From: an uncultured Bacteroides sp.
GTDB lineage: Bacteria; Bacteroidota; Bacteroidia; Bacteroidales; Bacteroidaceae
Assembly (NCBI GenBank): GCA_947071285.1
Contig: CAMTFK010000012.1
Coordinates: forward strand, 1 to 42,308
Direction: 5' to 3'
Length of the DNA stretch: 42,308 nucleotides
Position 1 is the first letter of the stretch, and every line of letters starts with the position of its first letter. Position numbers and translations under genes: made by a program. Below the pieces are notes generated by a model. The model did no database searches and was not told the origin of the DNA. It was given only the letters and a program-made list of their open reading frames with translations. Positions 1 through 9,949 of the stretch are shown in pieces.

Positions 1-2
1 CC

Positions 3-3000
3 GTGATATCGCTTAGCGTATCAGCGCAAAATGTAACCGTAACAGGTACTGTGACGGACAAAACGGGAGAAACCGTTATCGGCGCTTCCGTAGTACAGAA
101 AGGGAATACCGGTAATGGTACTATTACCGATATTGACGGTAAATTCACCCTTAGTGTTCCCGCAAATTCCACATTGGTATTCTCTTATGTGGGAATGACT
201 CCTCAGGAAATAGCATTGAAGGGCAAAACTACAATTGATGTAGTAATGGAAGATGATGCACAAGCCTTGGATGAAGTAGTGGTTATTGGTTATGGTACAG
301 CAAAGAAGAAGGATTTAACAGGTGCGGTTAGCACAGTGAAAGGATCGGAATTAGCCAAAGTGCCTGTTACCAACGTAGCAGAAGCATTGACCGGTAAATT
401 GGCAGGTGTACAAATTACAACAACCGACGGTTCACCGGATGCCGAAATGCTAATCAAAGTACGTGGTGGTGGTTCTATCACAGGTGATAGTTCTCCTCTT
501 TATATTGTTGATGGTTTCCCCGTATCAGGTATGGGGGATATTTCTCCATCAGATATTGAAGACATTACAGTATTGAAGGATGCAGCTTCTACTGCAATTT
601 ATGGTGCACAAGGTGCCAATGGTGTTATTCTGATTACTACCAAAAGTGCCAAGGGAGGAAAGACTGTTGTTAGTTACAATGGTTACATACAAGGAAAAAG
701 TATCCGCAATACCCTTGATGTAATGGATCCCTATCAATTTGTAATGTACAACTACGAAAGACAAGCACTCAGAGGAGCCTCTTCCATCAAAAGTTTTGAA
801 GAGCGCTATGGTGCTTATGGTGACTTAGATCTGTATAAATACCAGAAGGGGCACAATTGGCAAGAAGAAATGTTCGGCAATAATGAACTTTCTCAATCCC
901 ATAACATCAGTGTTACGGGCGGTAATGAAAAAACAAAATTCACATTAAGTGGAACTTATGCCAATGATAAGAGCTTAATGGAAGATAATGGCTACAGACG
1001 TTATAACATGAACTTCAAGTTGAAACATGAATTATACAAAAATCTGAATATGGATTTTGGTGTACGTCTTGCGGATACAGAAACTCAAGGTGTAGGTACT
1101 GGTGGTGGTACATATAAAATTCGTTCTTACGATGCTTTAATGAAAGCACCAGTTTACGGTCTATATGACCAAATCGATATTGATCCGAGTACATTGCCGG
1201 AAGATGAATATCAAGAATATATCAATGCTACACGTTCTCTGAAAGACCAAGTCAATGACTACTGGAGAAGAAAGAATGAACGTCGCTATAATTTCAATGC
1301 TGCAATAACCTGGGATATTGCCAAAAGTTTCAGCTATCGTGCTGAAGGAGGTTATGATTATACATTCAACCAACAAAAGGACTGGTATGGTCCGAAGAGC
1401 AGCAAGGCCGTACAAGACGGTGGTGAACTTCCTATGGGTGAATGGTCTAAGAAAGATTCCTGGAAACTACGTGGTGCACACACACTGACATGGAAACAGA
1501 ACTTTGCAAAAATTCATGATGTCAATATCATGCTTGGTCAAGAATACGTTGCTTCTAATAGTGAAAGCAATAACATGATCGGTAAATTCTTCCAAGAAGA
1601 TATTTCACCAGAAAAGATGTTTGCAAGTATGGCAAACAACTCTAAAGCGACAGGTGCTCAAACAATATCTTCGACCCTTGGAAAGGAAGACAGAACAATT
1701 TCTTTCTTCGGACGTGCTAACTATAGTTTATATGATAGATACTTACTGACAGTAACTATGCGTGCCGATGGTTCTTCTAAATTCTCCAGAGGTAATCGTT
1801 GGGGATATTTCCCTGCTGCAGCTTTGGCATGGCGTATTATTGAAGAACCGTTCATGGAAAGTACAAAGGAATGGATGTCCAACCTGAAGTTACGTTTTTC
1901 TTATGGTACTGCTGGTAACAACCGTATTGGCGACGCCATGTACGAAACAACATATAAAGCATATTCTGGAGGGAAATACTATGGACAAGGAGGTGAGCAA
2001 AATCCTCACTATACATTGAACAACAACCAGTTGGCTAACTCAAATTTGAAATGGGAAACAACTATCACACGTAACGTTGGTTTGGACTTTGGTTTCTTTA
2101 ATGAAAGACTCTCCGGTAGTATCGATTATTATTGGAATACTGTAAAAGACTTGCTGATAGAAATGCCCATTACTGCTATTGGCTACACCAGTATGCAACA
2201 GAATCTTGGCCAAACATCCAACAAAGGTATTGAACTGTCATTGAATGCATCTATTCTCCAAAAGAAAGATTATTCCTTAAACTTCAATTTCAATATTGGC
2301 TTTAATAAGAACAAGGTAGACAAATTAGCCGATGGCGTAAATTCCATGTCATTTAATTCCGGAGCATTTTCTTCTGATATGCGCGGCCAAGACGATTATC
2401 GCGTAATAGTAGGCCAACCTTTGGGATTAGTATGGGGATTTGTATATGATGGAGTATATGGTGTGGATGATTTCGTAACCTATACTGATGCCAGTGGCAA
2501 AACACAATTCCAATTTGACCAGTCAGGCAATTATATTCTTAAGGAAGGTGTAGTAGATAATACCTATATGACAGCCAGTTCTTACGGAGGTTTACGCCCA
2601 GGAGCCATGAAATTGAAAGACTTAGATGGTGATGGTAAAATCTCAGAAGACAAAGACCGCACTATCATTGGCAAAACCCAACCTAAGTTTACCGGTGGTT
2701 TTGGCTTGAATGCAACTTATAAATGGTTCGATTTCTCTGCAAACTTCAACTTTGTTGTTGGTAACGATGTATATAATATGGATAAGATGGTATCTTCTCA
2801 ATCCTATCGTAACACATACGCTAATTTACGTGCAAACATGGCACCTGTCACTTTGGGAGGCAAAGCCTGGACATACTTAGACCAAGCAACAGGTACTATT
2901 GTTACAGACTATGAAACATTAAAGAGCATGAATGCTAATGCAACGTACTGGTCTGCTACTACAATGTCTGACAATAACCCTGTACCTACATCTTGGGCGG

Positions 3001-3266
3001 TAGAAGATGGTTCGTTCCTCCGTCTGCAAAACTTAACAGTTGGTTTCACCCTACCTAAAGATTGGACAAAGAAATTTGCATGCAGTCAGCTTCGTTTATA
3101 CTGCACTTTGAATAATGTATTCTGTCTGACTAATTATTCAGGATATGACCCTGAGGTTAGCACAGCTATCCGTAACAGCAAGACCAGTGGTTTAACTCCG
3201 GGAGCAGACTTCTCTGCATATCCCAAATCATTCTCTTGGACTGCCGGTGTGAATATTACATTTTAA
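3..3266 (+). CDS. SusC-like TonB-dependent outer-membrane receptor (5' truncated)
   Basis: This is an outer-membrane β-barrel that would import oligosaccharides bound by its SusD partner. The reading frame is open to the window edge. The visible protein starts inside a signal peptide (LSVSAQ, likely cleaved after SAQ), so the true start lies upstream and the GTG at position 3 is probably not it. Next come a carboxypeptidase-regulatory-like domain (about residues 9–85, with VIGASV and FSYVGM), a TonB-box segment (DEVVVIGYGTAKKKDLTGAV), a plug domain with the typical SPLYIVDGFPV and DIEDITVLKDAASTAIYG motifs, and a long barrel ending in an aromatic residue (AGVNITF), as outer-membrane proteins do. 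The SusD gene follows after 21 nt, so the two are surely co-transcribed. Pectin as substrate is inferred only from the neighbouring genes. Confidence 0.95.
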   Translation: MISLSVSAQNVTVTGTVTDKTGETVIGASVVQKGNTGNGTITDIDGKFTLSVPANSTLVFSYVGMTPQEIALKGKTTIDVVMEDDAQALDEVVVIGYGTAKKKDLTGAVSTVKGSELAKVPVTNVAEALTGKLAGVQITTTDGSPDAEMLIKVRGGGSITGDSSPLYIVDGFPVSGMGDISPSDIEDITVLKDAASTAIYGAQGANGVILITTKSAKGGKTVVSYNGYIQGKSIRNTLDVMDPYQFVMYNYERQALRGASSIKSFEERYGAYGDLDLYKYQKGHNWQEEMFGNNELSQSHNISVTGGNEKTKFTLSGTYANDKSLMEDNGYRRYNMNFKLKHELYKNLNMDFGVRLADTETQGVGTGGGTYKIRSYDALMKAPVYGLYDQIDIDPSTLPEDEYQEYINATRSLKDQVNDYWRRKNERRYNFNAAITWDIAKSFSYRAEGGYDYTFNQQKDWYGPKSSKAVQDGGELPMGEWSKKDSWKLRGAHTLTWKQNFAKIHDVNIMLGQEYVASNSESNNMIGKFFQEDISPEKMFASMANNSKATGAQTISSTLGKEDRTISFFGRANYSLYDRYLLTVTMRADGSSKFSRGNRWGYFPAAALAWRIIEEPFMESTKEWMSNLKLRFSYGTAGNNRIGDAMYETTYKAYSGGKYYGQGGEQNPHYTLNNNQLANSNLKWETTITRNVGLDFGFFNERLSGSIDYYWNTVKDLLIEMPITAIGYTSMQQNLGQTSNKGIELSLNASILQKKDYSLNFNFNIGFNKNKVDKLADGVNSMSFNSGAFSSDMRGQDDYRVIVGQPLGLVWGFVYDGVYGVDDFVTYTDASGKTQFQFDQSGNYILKEGVVDNTYMTASSYGGLRPGAMKLKDLDGDGKISEDKDRTIIGKTQPKFTGGFGLNATYKWFDFSANFNFVVGNDVYNMDKMVSSQSYRNTYANLRANMAPVTLGGKAWTYLDQATGTIVTDYETLKSMNANATYWSATTMSDNNPVPTSWAVEDGSFLRLQNLTVGFTLPKDWTKKFACSQLRLYCTLNNVFCLTNYSGYDPEVSTAIRNSKTSGLTPGADFSAYPKSFSWTAGVNITF

Positions 3267-3287
3267 ACAGATTAAATAATATAGAAA

Positions 3288-5345
3288 ATGAAAAAGAAAT
3301 TTTTATATATAGCAGCTTTAGTTGCCGGAATGTGTTTCACTACCTCTTGTGAAGACATGTTGGATACTAAATCCCTGTCCACCGACAACTTGGAGTATCT
3401 TACCTCCAATCCTACTGACGCCCGTAAAATGTTAGCTCATGTCTATTCATATTTCTGTGAAGATACTTATACTTCACGTATGAGTACCAACTGGATGCAA
3501 AACACTGACATTGAAGTGGGATTCATTACAAAGGCGCAATCTGAAAACACTGACCGACGTGGTGTTTGGTGTCTGAATATGAAGCAATTTAATGACATTA
3601 AGAATTGCTGGGATAACAGTTTTAAAGCTATAGACTTTGCCAATCAATGTATTCAGGGTATTGAGAATAGTGATATGTACAAAGAAGGTAATAAAGACAT
3701 GAAACAGCTTCATGGAGAAGCATACTGCCTGCGTGCATACTGGTATTGGTTAATGTGCAACTTCTGGGGAGACGTCCCTTTTGCAACAACTCCTACAACT
3801 GCCGAAGATATGCACAATGACCCTCGTACTGATAAAAATATCATTTACTCTCATCTCATCCAAGACCTTATCAATGTAGAAGGAGAGATGCAATGGAGTG
3901 ATGCATTGACAGTGGAATACATGAACCGTGATTTCGCACTGGGCTTTATCGTAAAATTGGCAATGTTCCGTGCCGGATACTCTATGCAGGCTGATGGAAC
4001 TATGGCCCGTTGTACACAGACAGGAGAAGAGTACTCAGTGACATACGTCAATGAAAATGGAATAGAAGCTACTGCAAGCAGTGCAGATGACTATTACAAA
4101 GTAGCCAGAGCATATGCTCTTAAGCTCATCAGCTTAAAAGACCGTAATTTGAATACCAACTTTAAAGAAATCTTTGATAACCAAATAAATGGTTGTAACC
4201 CCGGTAATAGTGACGTACTTTTTGAAATGGGATTTGTTCCCAATTCGGGTGGCGACATAGGCTGGTGTCATGGCTTAAGTGTTGTAGACGGTTCAAAAGG
4301 TGCTGGAACAACATACACCAACTTAACTCCGAATTATGTTTGTTCTTTTGATTCACAAGATCAACGTCTGTCTGTTACCTGTGCCAATTATCGTTGGCTA
4401 TATGATGAAAAACAAGCTGCTGTAGATGCTTGGGGTGTTCAACCTGCAAAATGGTGTCGACTGGATATGAAAACAGCTGTAGCAAGTAAAGGTACAGGCA
4501 TAAACTGGCCAGTACTTCGTTACGCAGATGTATTGCTCCTATTGGCAGAAGCTGAAAATGAAATCAATAATGGACCTACTACAACAGCCAAAGAGATGTT
4601 AGGACGCGTACGTGAACGCGCATTCATCAATGCAAGCAATAAATCAGAAATGGTAGATAAATACATCAACGCATTAGGAAGTTATGACGCTTTCAAAAAA
4701 GCCATTATTGATGAACGTGGTTGGGAATTCGGTGGCGAGAATATCCGTAAATTTGACTTGATACGCTGGAACTATTATAGCAATGCAATTGTAAATACAA
4801 TCGAATGGATGCGTGATGTCGCTATGAATTATAACCAATTAGAAAACGTAAATGGCGAATTCACTTATAATTCTAAAAAGGAAATTGAAGATATGAATGT
4901 TGCTTCACGTCTGTATTACAACTACACAAACGGACGTGTTATTTTTGAAAATGATTACTTCACTTATCGTGACCAATCTAACAGTACATATAGTACAGCT
5001 ACAACTTTAAGTGATAATGATATCAAAACTCCTAATGCAACATTTAGCGGATTAAAACGTATCGGTTTTGCAGATAGCTTCATCAGCGTAAGCTCTACAA
5101 ATCCTGAAACTGGGGAATCCTATGGTAAAGATGAAAACGGTAATGATATCAAAAAAGGTACATTACATGAACGTGTTATGTATTCATGGCATGGTCTGAC
5201 AGATGGAGCTCTGATCAAAGGAACTGAAGATATTAGTAGCTTGAGAAACAAAGTAACTCCATATGTTTTCCCTATACCGACAGATCGTGTCGTTTCATCC
5301 AATGGTATATTGTCTAACGATGGTTACGCTATCCGTAACAAATAA
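3288..5345 (+). CDS. SusD/RagB-family glycan-binding lipoprotein
   Basis: This is a surface lipoprotein that would form the lid of the SusC channel and capture the polysaccharide. The N-terminus is a lipoprotein signal (MKKKFLYIAALVAGMCFTTSC, lipid on Cys21) followed by acidic residues that favour surface export. RagB/SusD hallmarks are EAYCLRAYWYWLMCNFWGDVPF near residue 145, the TPR-like helices, and the C-terminal WPVLRYADVLLLLAEAENEIN and DERGWEFGGENIRKFDLIRWN motifs. At 685 residues it is longer than many SusD proteins, with extra material after the RagB core (about residues 510–640). It lies 21 nt after the SusC gene and 14 nt before the next lipoprotein gene. The family is certain. The ligand is inferred from context. 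Confidence 0.95.
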   Translation: MKKKFLYIAALVAGMCFTTSCEDMLDTKSLSTDNLEYLTSNPTDARKMLAHVYSYFCEDTYTSRMSTNWMQNTDIEVGFITKAQSENTDRRGVWCLNMKQFNDIKNCWDNSFKAIDFANQCIQGIENSDMYKEGNKDMKQLHGEAYCLRAYWYWLMCNFWGDVPFATTPTTAEDMHNDPRTDKNIIYSHLIQDLINVEGEMQWSDALTVEYMNRDFALGFIVKLAMFRAGYSMQADGTMARCTQTGEEYSVTYVNENGIEATASSADDYYKVARAYALKLISLKDRNLNTNFKEIFDNQINGCNPGNSDVLFEMGFVPNSGGDIGWCHGLSVVDGSKGAGTTYTNLTPNYVCSFDSQDQRLSVTCANYRWLYDEKQAAVDAWGVQPAKWCRLDMKTAVASKGTGINWPVLRYADVLLLLAEAENEINNGPTTTAKEMLGRVRERAFINASNKSEMVDKYINALGSYDAFKKAIIDERGWEFGGENIRKFDLIRWNYYSNAIVNTIEWMRDVAMNYNQLENVNGEFTYNSKKEIEDMNVASRLYYNYTNGRVIFENDYFTYRDQSNSTYSTATTLSDNDIKTPNATFSGLKRIGFADSFISVSSTNPETGESYGKDENGNDIKKGTLHERVMYSWHGLTDGALIKGTEDISSLRNKVTPYVFPIPTDRVVSSNGILSNDGYAIRNK

Positions 5346-5359
5346 AAAACAGAAGAATT

Positions 5360-7087
5360 ATGAAAATAAAGAAATATATAACAATGATATTGCTTGCCTT
5401 TACGGCAAGCAGTACATTCATCGGTTGCGACGATGATGACTTTACAAATGACGCCCCTCGCTTATTCCGTCCGGTAGCCTCATTGGAAGTTCAGAATAAT
5501 AATATTATAACTACTTGGGAAAACATAAAAGGAGCTACAGAATATCAATTACAGCTATATCGTGTAATTGATACTGATGATGCAGGTCAGAATACATATG
5601 AGTTGTATACAGAAGCTTCTTGCGAACGCTCTCCTTATACATTTGAAGGATTGAATTGGGATGAAAAATACATGGTTAAGATTAAATGTATAGGAACAAA
5701 CAAAGAGTCTGAAATGTATACAACAACAGATATCAATGTTACTTATATCTCAAAAATCAAAAGTTTAAAACTCATTGACAATGCAGCACGCCTCACTTGG
5801 GAAGAAGGTGGTAGTATCATTAAACTGGTAAAAGCTGTTCCAGCAACCGAAGGTTTAGAAACTATTATTAAAGAAGTTTCTGAAGGAGAATACATAAATG
5901 GCAGTGTTGACATTCCGGGTTTAGCATCAGAAACATCCTACACTGTATATGCTTATAGCAGCGTAGAAGAGCAAAGTAACGCTACATATGCCGGAAAGAT
6001 TACAGGTAAAACAACAGTTCCTATGGATTTTGATGCTTTATTTGGTGCAGGAAAGTGGATTGATATTCGAAGCTATGATGAAATAGAAGCCGTAGATACA
6101 TTGAAAACCAAAGAGTTCTGGCAGCAGGTTACAGATGGAATGACTATCATTCTGAGAGGAGACTTTGATTACAAGGTTAATAACAGCATTCAGTTTGATC
6201 GTTCTGTTACTTTTAGAACAGCCGCTACTTTAGGAGGTAATGCACGTTTCATATCCAGTGGTGGTTTACAATGTAGCAAAAATGTTACTATTGATAAAAT
6301 TGCATTTGAAAACGTTGATTTCTATAGCGATATGGCACTTCCCGGAGGCGGAAAAGAGGTTGCTACTACTGATGATAAAGGTTTCGGTGGACGACAAGTA
6401 TTCAACGAAAACGGGACGAATTCCACAATTAAAGAATTGATATTCAAAGGTTGCCATATTGAAGGATATCGAGCAATTGTACGTGCACAAGCAGATAGTG
6501 ACAATATCACAAGTTTATTATTTGATGAATGTACGATTAATGGAGTTGGTGATCAGGGAATGATAACAACCAATAATAAGAAAGCTGATTGGAGAAACGT
6601 AACTTTCAGAGATTGTACCATTACTAACATCGTAATGTTGGGAGATCTTCGTTCCACAGCGGAACAATTAACTCTAAACATAGAAAATTGTACTTTCTGC
6701 TATGCTCCTATGGAAACGACAGCTAATGCAAATACTCCTTTATTCCGTTGTGATAAGAATGCTGTTATAATAAATATCAGTAAAACTCTTTTTGGTCCAT
6801 CCATGGCCTCAGAAGGAAGTGCCGGATCTAAGATTAAAACTTATACAGCAGGAACTGCCGGATCCATCTTCTTAAATGCCAGTGCGGCCTTAGTATCTGC
6901 AAGTCAAAGTTACAAAACAGACTTTAAATGGACAGAAATTGGTGAGACTAAAGTTACATATCCAATAGATGGGCTAATTGGATTATCCATGAGTGAAAAC
7001 GAATTATGGAGTACTCCTGCAAAAGGTGATTACAAAGTCATTGGAAATATCGGAGAATCTGGTATTGGAGCTTCTAAATGGCAATAA
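5360..7087 (+). CDS. DUF5123/DUF4957-type surface lipoprotein with Fn3-like and β-helix domains
   Basis: The protein is probably a surface glycan-binding lipoprotein of the PUL. It begins with a lipoprotein signal (Cys23 in FIGCDDDDF) followed by four aspartates, typical of surface-exposed Bacteroides lipoproteins. Residues about 35–130 and 130–220 look like two fibronectin-type-III domains (TTWENIKGATEYQLQLYR; LTWEEGG; ETSYTVYAYS). From about residue 225 to the end, short repeated strands with ENVDF, FKGCHIEG, FDECTIN, FRDCTITN and ENCTFCY suggest a right-handed parallel β-helix, the layout of DUF4957/DUF5123 proteins in pectin PULs. From memory, the homogalacturonan PUL of B. thetaiotaomicron has a similar protein next to its SusC/D pair. 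No lyase catalytic motif is evident, so binding is preferred over catalysis, but a lyase role cannot be excluded. Confidence 0.8.
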   Translation: MKIKKYITMILLAFTASSTFIGCDDDDFTNDAPRLFRPVASLEVQNNNIITTWENIKGATEYQLQLYRVIDTDDAGQNTYELYTEASCERSPYTFEGLNWDEKYMVKIKCIGTNKESEMYTTTDINVTYISKIKSLKLIDNAARLTWEEGGSIIKLVKAVPATEGLETIIKEVSEGEYINGSVDIPGLASETSYTVYAYSSVEEQSNATYAGKITGKTTVPMDFDALFGAGKWIDIRSYDEIEAVDTLKTKEFWQQVTDGMTIILRGDFDYKVNNSIQFDRSVTFRTAATLGGNARFISSGGLQCSKNVTIDKIAFENVDFYSDMALPGGGKEVATTDDKGFGGRQVFNENGTNSTIKELIFKGCHIEGYRAIVRAQADSDNITSLLFDECTINGVGDQGMITTNNKKADWRNVTFRDCTITNIVMLGDLRSTAEQLTLNIENCTFCYAPMETTANANTPLFRCDKNAVIINISKTLFGPSMASEGSAGSKIKTYTAGTAGSIFLNASAALVSASQSYKTDFKWTEIGETKVTYPIDGLIGLSMSENELWSTPAKGDYKVIGNIGESGIGASKWQ

Positions 7088-7110
7088 CAGAATTGTAGCC
7101 TAACAAGATT

Positions 7111-7146
7111 AAGAGGGAAATGGGTATATACTACATTTCCCTCTTT
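7111..7146 (+). terminator. Hairpin terminator of the SusC–SusD–lipoprotein operon
   Basis: A perfect 12-bp inverted repeat (AAGAGGGAAATG at 7111–7122, CATTTCCCTCTT at 7134–7145) encloses an 11-nt loop, 24 nt after the lipoprotein stop codon. The T-run after it is short (TTT, then AACT), so termination may be partial and allow some read-through into the DUF1593 gene. Confidence 0.7.
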
Positions 7147-7220
7147 AACTATAAGCACACACAGTATTTTAAGTCTTATAAATCAATATAAATAACCTAC
7201 TCTCCTCAAAAAACTGTATT

Positions 7221-8495
7221 ATGAAAAAACTTTTTTTAATTAGCTCCCTTTTAATAAGCTCTATAGCTGTATCAGCTCAACAGCTTATTCCAGTCAAGCC
7301 CCGCATCCTTATCAGCACGGACATAGGCGGAACAGATCCCGACGATAATCAGTCAATGGCACACTTTCTCATGTATAATGATCTGTTTGCAACAGAGGGC
7401 TTAGTATCTTCTCCATCTTATGGATATGGAAGTAAGCAAAATATTCTGGATATGATAAACCTGTACGAAAAAGATCTGCCTAAATTAAAAAAACATGCAA
7501 AGGACTTGCTCTCACCGGATTCCTTACGCGTCATTTGCAAACAGGGAAGACAAGGTGCAGCCCCTTTTAAAGGTTACACTAGAGCCACCGAAGGTTCTGA
7601 TTGGATCATTAGATGTGCCCAAAAAGAGAGCAATCAACCACTATGGATATTGGTATGGGGAGGACTTGATGACTTGGCACAAGCCTTACATGATGCTCCG
7701 GATATACGGAATAAGATAAAAGTATACTGGATTGGTGGACCAAATAAAAAATGGAGCACCAATAGCTATGTATATATTGTCAAAAACTTCCCCGACCTCT
7801 GGTTTATTGAGGCTAATGCTTCATATCGCGGATTCATAACTAATGACAAACTACCCGGTAAGTTCAATAAGGATTATTACGATGAATGTATTCGCGGAGC
7901 CGGTTACTTGGGAGAAGACTATATAAAATATTACGATGGAAAAGTTAAGATGGGAGATACACCATCATTATTATATATGATGGATGGTAATCCAGATAAC
8001 CCACAAAGAGAAAGTTGGGGAGGAAGTTTTGAGAAATTTACTCATAGTCCGAGAGTCATTTTTGATCGGGCTACTACCCTTAAAGACACGGTTCCGGTAT
8101 ATGCTATCATAGAATTTCGGATAAAAGGACCTGAGATAAGCATACCATCAGACTCAGTTTGCTTCACCCTAACTGTAGACAAGCAGAACTGGGATGGGTT
8201 CTATCTTGGCAACGGAAAATATGCCGTCAGGTATGCCCCCAAAGCCACTGCTGTCCTAACTTATAAAATAACTTCTGATATTCCGAATTTTCCAGAACAG
8301 ACCGGAGAATTCGTTGTAAATAACGCATGGCCTGGAAAAATGAATATAGATGACTACAAATTAGGAAATAATTGGTACACCGACCGGGAAGATATAAACT
8401 TGTTTGAGGGAAAATGGCAAGGAAGTAAAACTGTATCAAAGTGGCGCAAAGTTGTTCTGCAAGACTGGGCTAAACGCTGGGAATGGCTTAAATAA
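7221..8495 (+). CDS. Secreted DUF1593 protein (nucleoside-hydrolase-like fold)
   Basis: The start is followed by a type I signal peptide (MKKLFLISSLLISSIAVSAQ), so the protein is probably periplasmic. The mature protein opens with RILISTDIGGTDPDDNQSM: Asp34, Asp39, Asp41 and Asp42 resemble the Ca-binding Asp cluster of inosine-uridine nucleoside hydrolases, but with a GGT insertion typical of DUF1593. Further motifs are WILVWGGLDDLAQAL, KVYWIGGPN and GDTPSLLYMMDGNPDNPQRESWGG. The last 130 residues look like a β-sandwich (FTLTVDKQNWDGFYLGNGKYAVRYAP), matching the usual two-domain form. No activity is established for the family as far as I know. Because it sits in a PUL and only 22 nt before a GH140-like gene, a glycosidase acting on a sugar furanoside is a reasonable guess but unproven. 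Confidence 0.85.
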   Translation: MKKLFLISSLLISSIAVSAQQLIPVKPRILISTDIGGTDPDDNQSMAHFLMYNDLFATEGLVSSPSYGYGSKQNILDMINLYEKDLPKLKKHAKDLLSPDSLRVICKQGRQGAAPFKGYTRATEGSDWIIRCAQKESNQPLWILVWGGLDDLAQALHDAPDIRNKIKVYWIGGPNKKWSTNSYVYIVKNFPDLWFIEANASYRGFITNDKLPGKFNKDYYDECIRGAGYLGEDYIKYYDGKVKMGDTPSLLYMMDGNPDNPQRESWGGSFEKFTHSPRVIFDRATTLKDTVPVYAIIEFRIKGPEISIPSDSVCFTLTVDKQNWDGFYLGNGKYAVRYAPKATAVLTYKITSDIPNFPEQTGEFVVNNAWPGKMNIDDYKLGNNWYTDREDINLFEGKWQGSKTVSKWRKVVLQDWAKRWEWLK

Positions 8496-8517
8496 TACAT
8501 ATCTAAAAAATAGCAGT

Positions 8518-9927
8518 ATGAAGAAAGTATTATTCTATGCATGTTTTACCTGCATTTTTTATCAAGTATTTGCACAGCCACACACTCTCCCCTGGAGCAA
8601 CGGTCCCTTGCAAGTATCGACCAACTCCCGCTATCTCCAACATTCCAATGGCACTCCCTTCTTCTGGCTCGGCGATACCGGTTGGCTACTTCCCGAAAGG
8701 TTGAACCGGGATGAAGCTGAATACTATCTGGAACAGTGTAAACAAGCCAATTTTAATGTCGTACAAGTGCAAACCATTAATAGTGTGCCTGCCATGAACT
8801 TTTATGGTCAATCCTCCATGCCAGACGGATTCGATTTTTCCAATATTGACCGTCCTGACATATACAGTTATTGGGAGCACATGGACTTCATCATTGATGC
8901 CGCCGCCCGCAGAGGAGTTTACGTTGGCATGGTCTGCATTTGGGGTGGACTGGTAAAAAATGGCAAGATGAATGTGGAAGAAGCCAGATCCTATGGCACT
9001 TTCCTCGCCAACCGTTATAAAGACCGCCCCAATATCATCTGGATAATTGGTGGAGATACTTATGGAAACATTAAAACCGAAGTTTGGAATATGCTCGCTA
9101 CTACCATCAAATCCATTGATAAAAACCACCTTATGACATTCCATCCCTTCGGCAGAACTCTTTCAACCGAATGGTTCAATGATGCTTCCTGGTTAGACTT
9201 TAACATGTTTCAAAGTGGACATCGTCGCTATGGGCAAAGCAAAGATGACAAAAACAGCCTGCTGCCACAAGGTACGGAAGAAGACAACTGGCGGTATGTG
9301 GAACGTAGCCTTGCTAAAAATCCATTACGTCCTGTCATTGATGGTGAACCCTCTTATGAAGCCATTCCGCAAGGGCTTCACAATCCCAAAGAAGGCTTCT
9401 GGACAGATAAGGATGTACGCAGATACGCTTATTGGTCAGTCTTTGCCGGTGCATTCGGACATACCTACGGTCACAATTCCATCATGCAATTTTTAAAACC
9501 GGGAGTAAATCCTGCCTACGGGGCAACCAAGCTATGGTATGATGCATTGAAAGACCCAGGATTCAACCAAATGAAACATCTGAAAAGATTGCTACTCGCT
9601 TTCCCGTTCTATGAACGCATACCTGACCAAAGCTGTATCATTGGTGAGAATGGCATAAAGTATGAACGACTCATCGCTACACGAGGAAATGACTACATAT
9701 TAGTGTACAGCTACACAGGACGTTCCATGCAAATCGACCTCAGCAAAATCAGCGGAGAAACGAAGCAAGCCTGGTGGTACTCACCTCGTAATGGTGAATT
9801 ATCATATATAGGAGAGTTCAACTCAAAATCAGCTACTTTTCATCCAAAAGGCAGCCAGGAAAATGGCAACGACTGGGTACTCATCATTACAGAAAAAGCC
9901 AAAGAGTACACAAAATCTTTAGAATAA
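8518..9927 (+). CDS. DUF4038 glycoside hydrolase, GH140 (apiosidase)-like
   Basis: The frame is open from 8404, but the ATG at 8518 is chosen because it lies 22 nt after the previous stop and begins a clean signal peptide (MKKVLFYACFTCIFYQVFAQ). The remaining body is a TIM-barrel of the DUF4038 type: TPFFWLGDTGWLL, NFNVVQVQTINSVPAMNFYG, IIWIIGGDTYG, PVIDGEPSYEAIPQG, YAYWSVFAGAFGHTYGHNSIMQF, then a short C-terminal β-domain (ILVYSYTGRSMQIDL) of the DUF4040 kind. The candidate catalytic pair is Asp180 (GGDTYG) and Glu277 (DGEPSYE). Their spacing of 97 equals what I recall for the apiosidase BT1012 (Asp187/Glu284), which supports GH140. GH140 removes apiose-linked side chains from pectin. Other DUF4038 members have unknown substrates, so apiose is tentative. 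Confidence 0.85.
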   Translation: MKKVLFYACFTCIFYQVFAQPHTLPWSNGPLQVSTNSRYLQHSNGTPFFWLGDTGWLLPERLNRDEAEYYLEQCKQANFNVVQVQTINSVPAMNFYGQSSMPDGFDFSNIDRPDIYSYWEHMDFIIDAAARRGVYVGMVCIWGGLVKNGKMNVEEARSYGTFLANRYKDRPNIIWIIGGDTYGNIKTEVWNMLATTIKSIDKNHLMTFHPFGRTLSTEWFNDASWLDFNMFQSGHRRYGQSKDDKNSLLPQGTEEDNWRYVERSLAKNPLRPVIDGEPSYEAIPQGLHNPKEGFWTDKDVRRYAYWSVFAGAFGHTYGHNSIMQFLKPGVNPAYGATKLWYDALKDPGFNQMKHLKRLLLAFPFYERIPDQSCIIGENGIKYERLIATRGNDYILVYSYTGRSMQIDLSKISGETKQAWWYSPRNGELSYIGEFNSKSATFHPKGSQENGNDWVLIITEKAKEYTKSLE

Positions 9928-9949
9928 GTGATCTATAACACGTATAAAA

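Noticed and set aside
3..5. GTG at the window edge as the start of the first SusC gene
   Set aside because: It would cut off most of the signal peptide; a receptor of this class needs the full signal, so the gene begins upstream.
8404..8517. Upstream start for the GH140-like gene
   Set aside because: This would overlap the DUF1593 gene and bury the signal peptide that begins at 8518.
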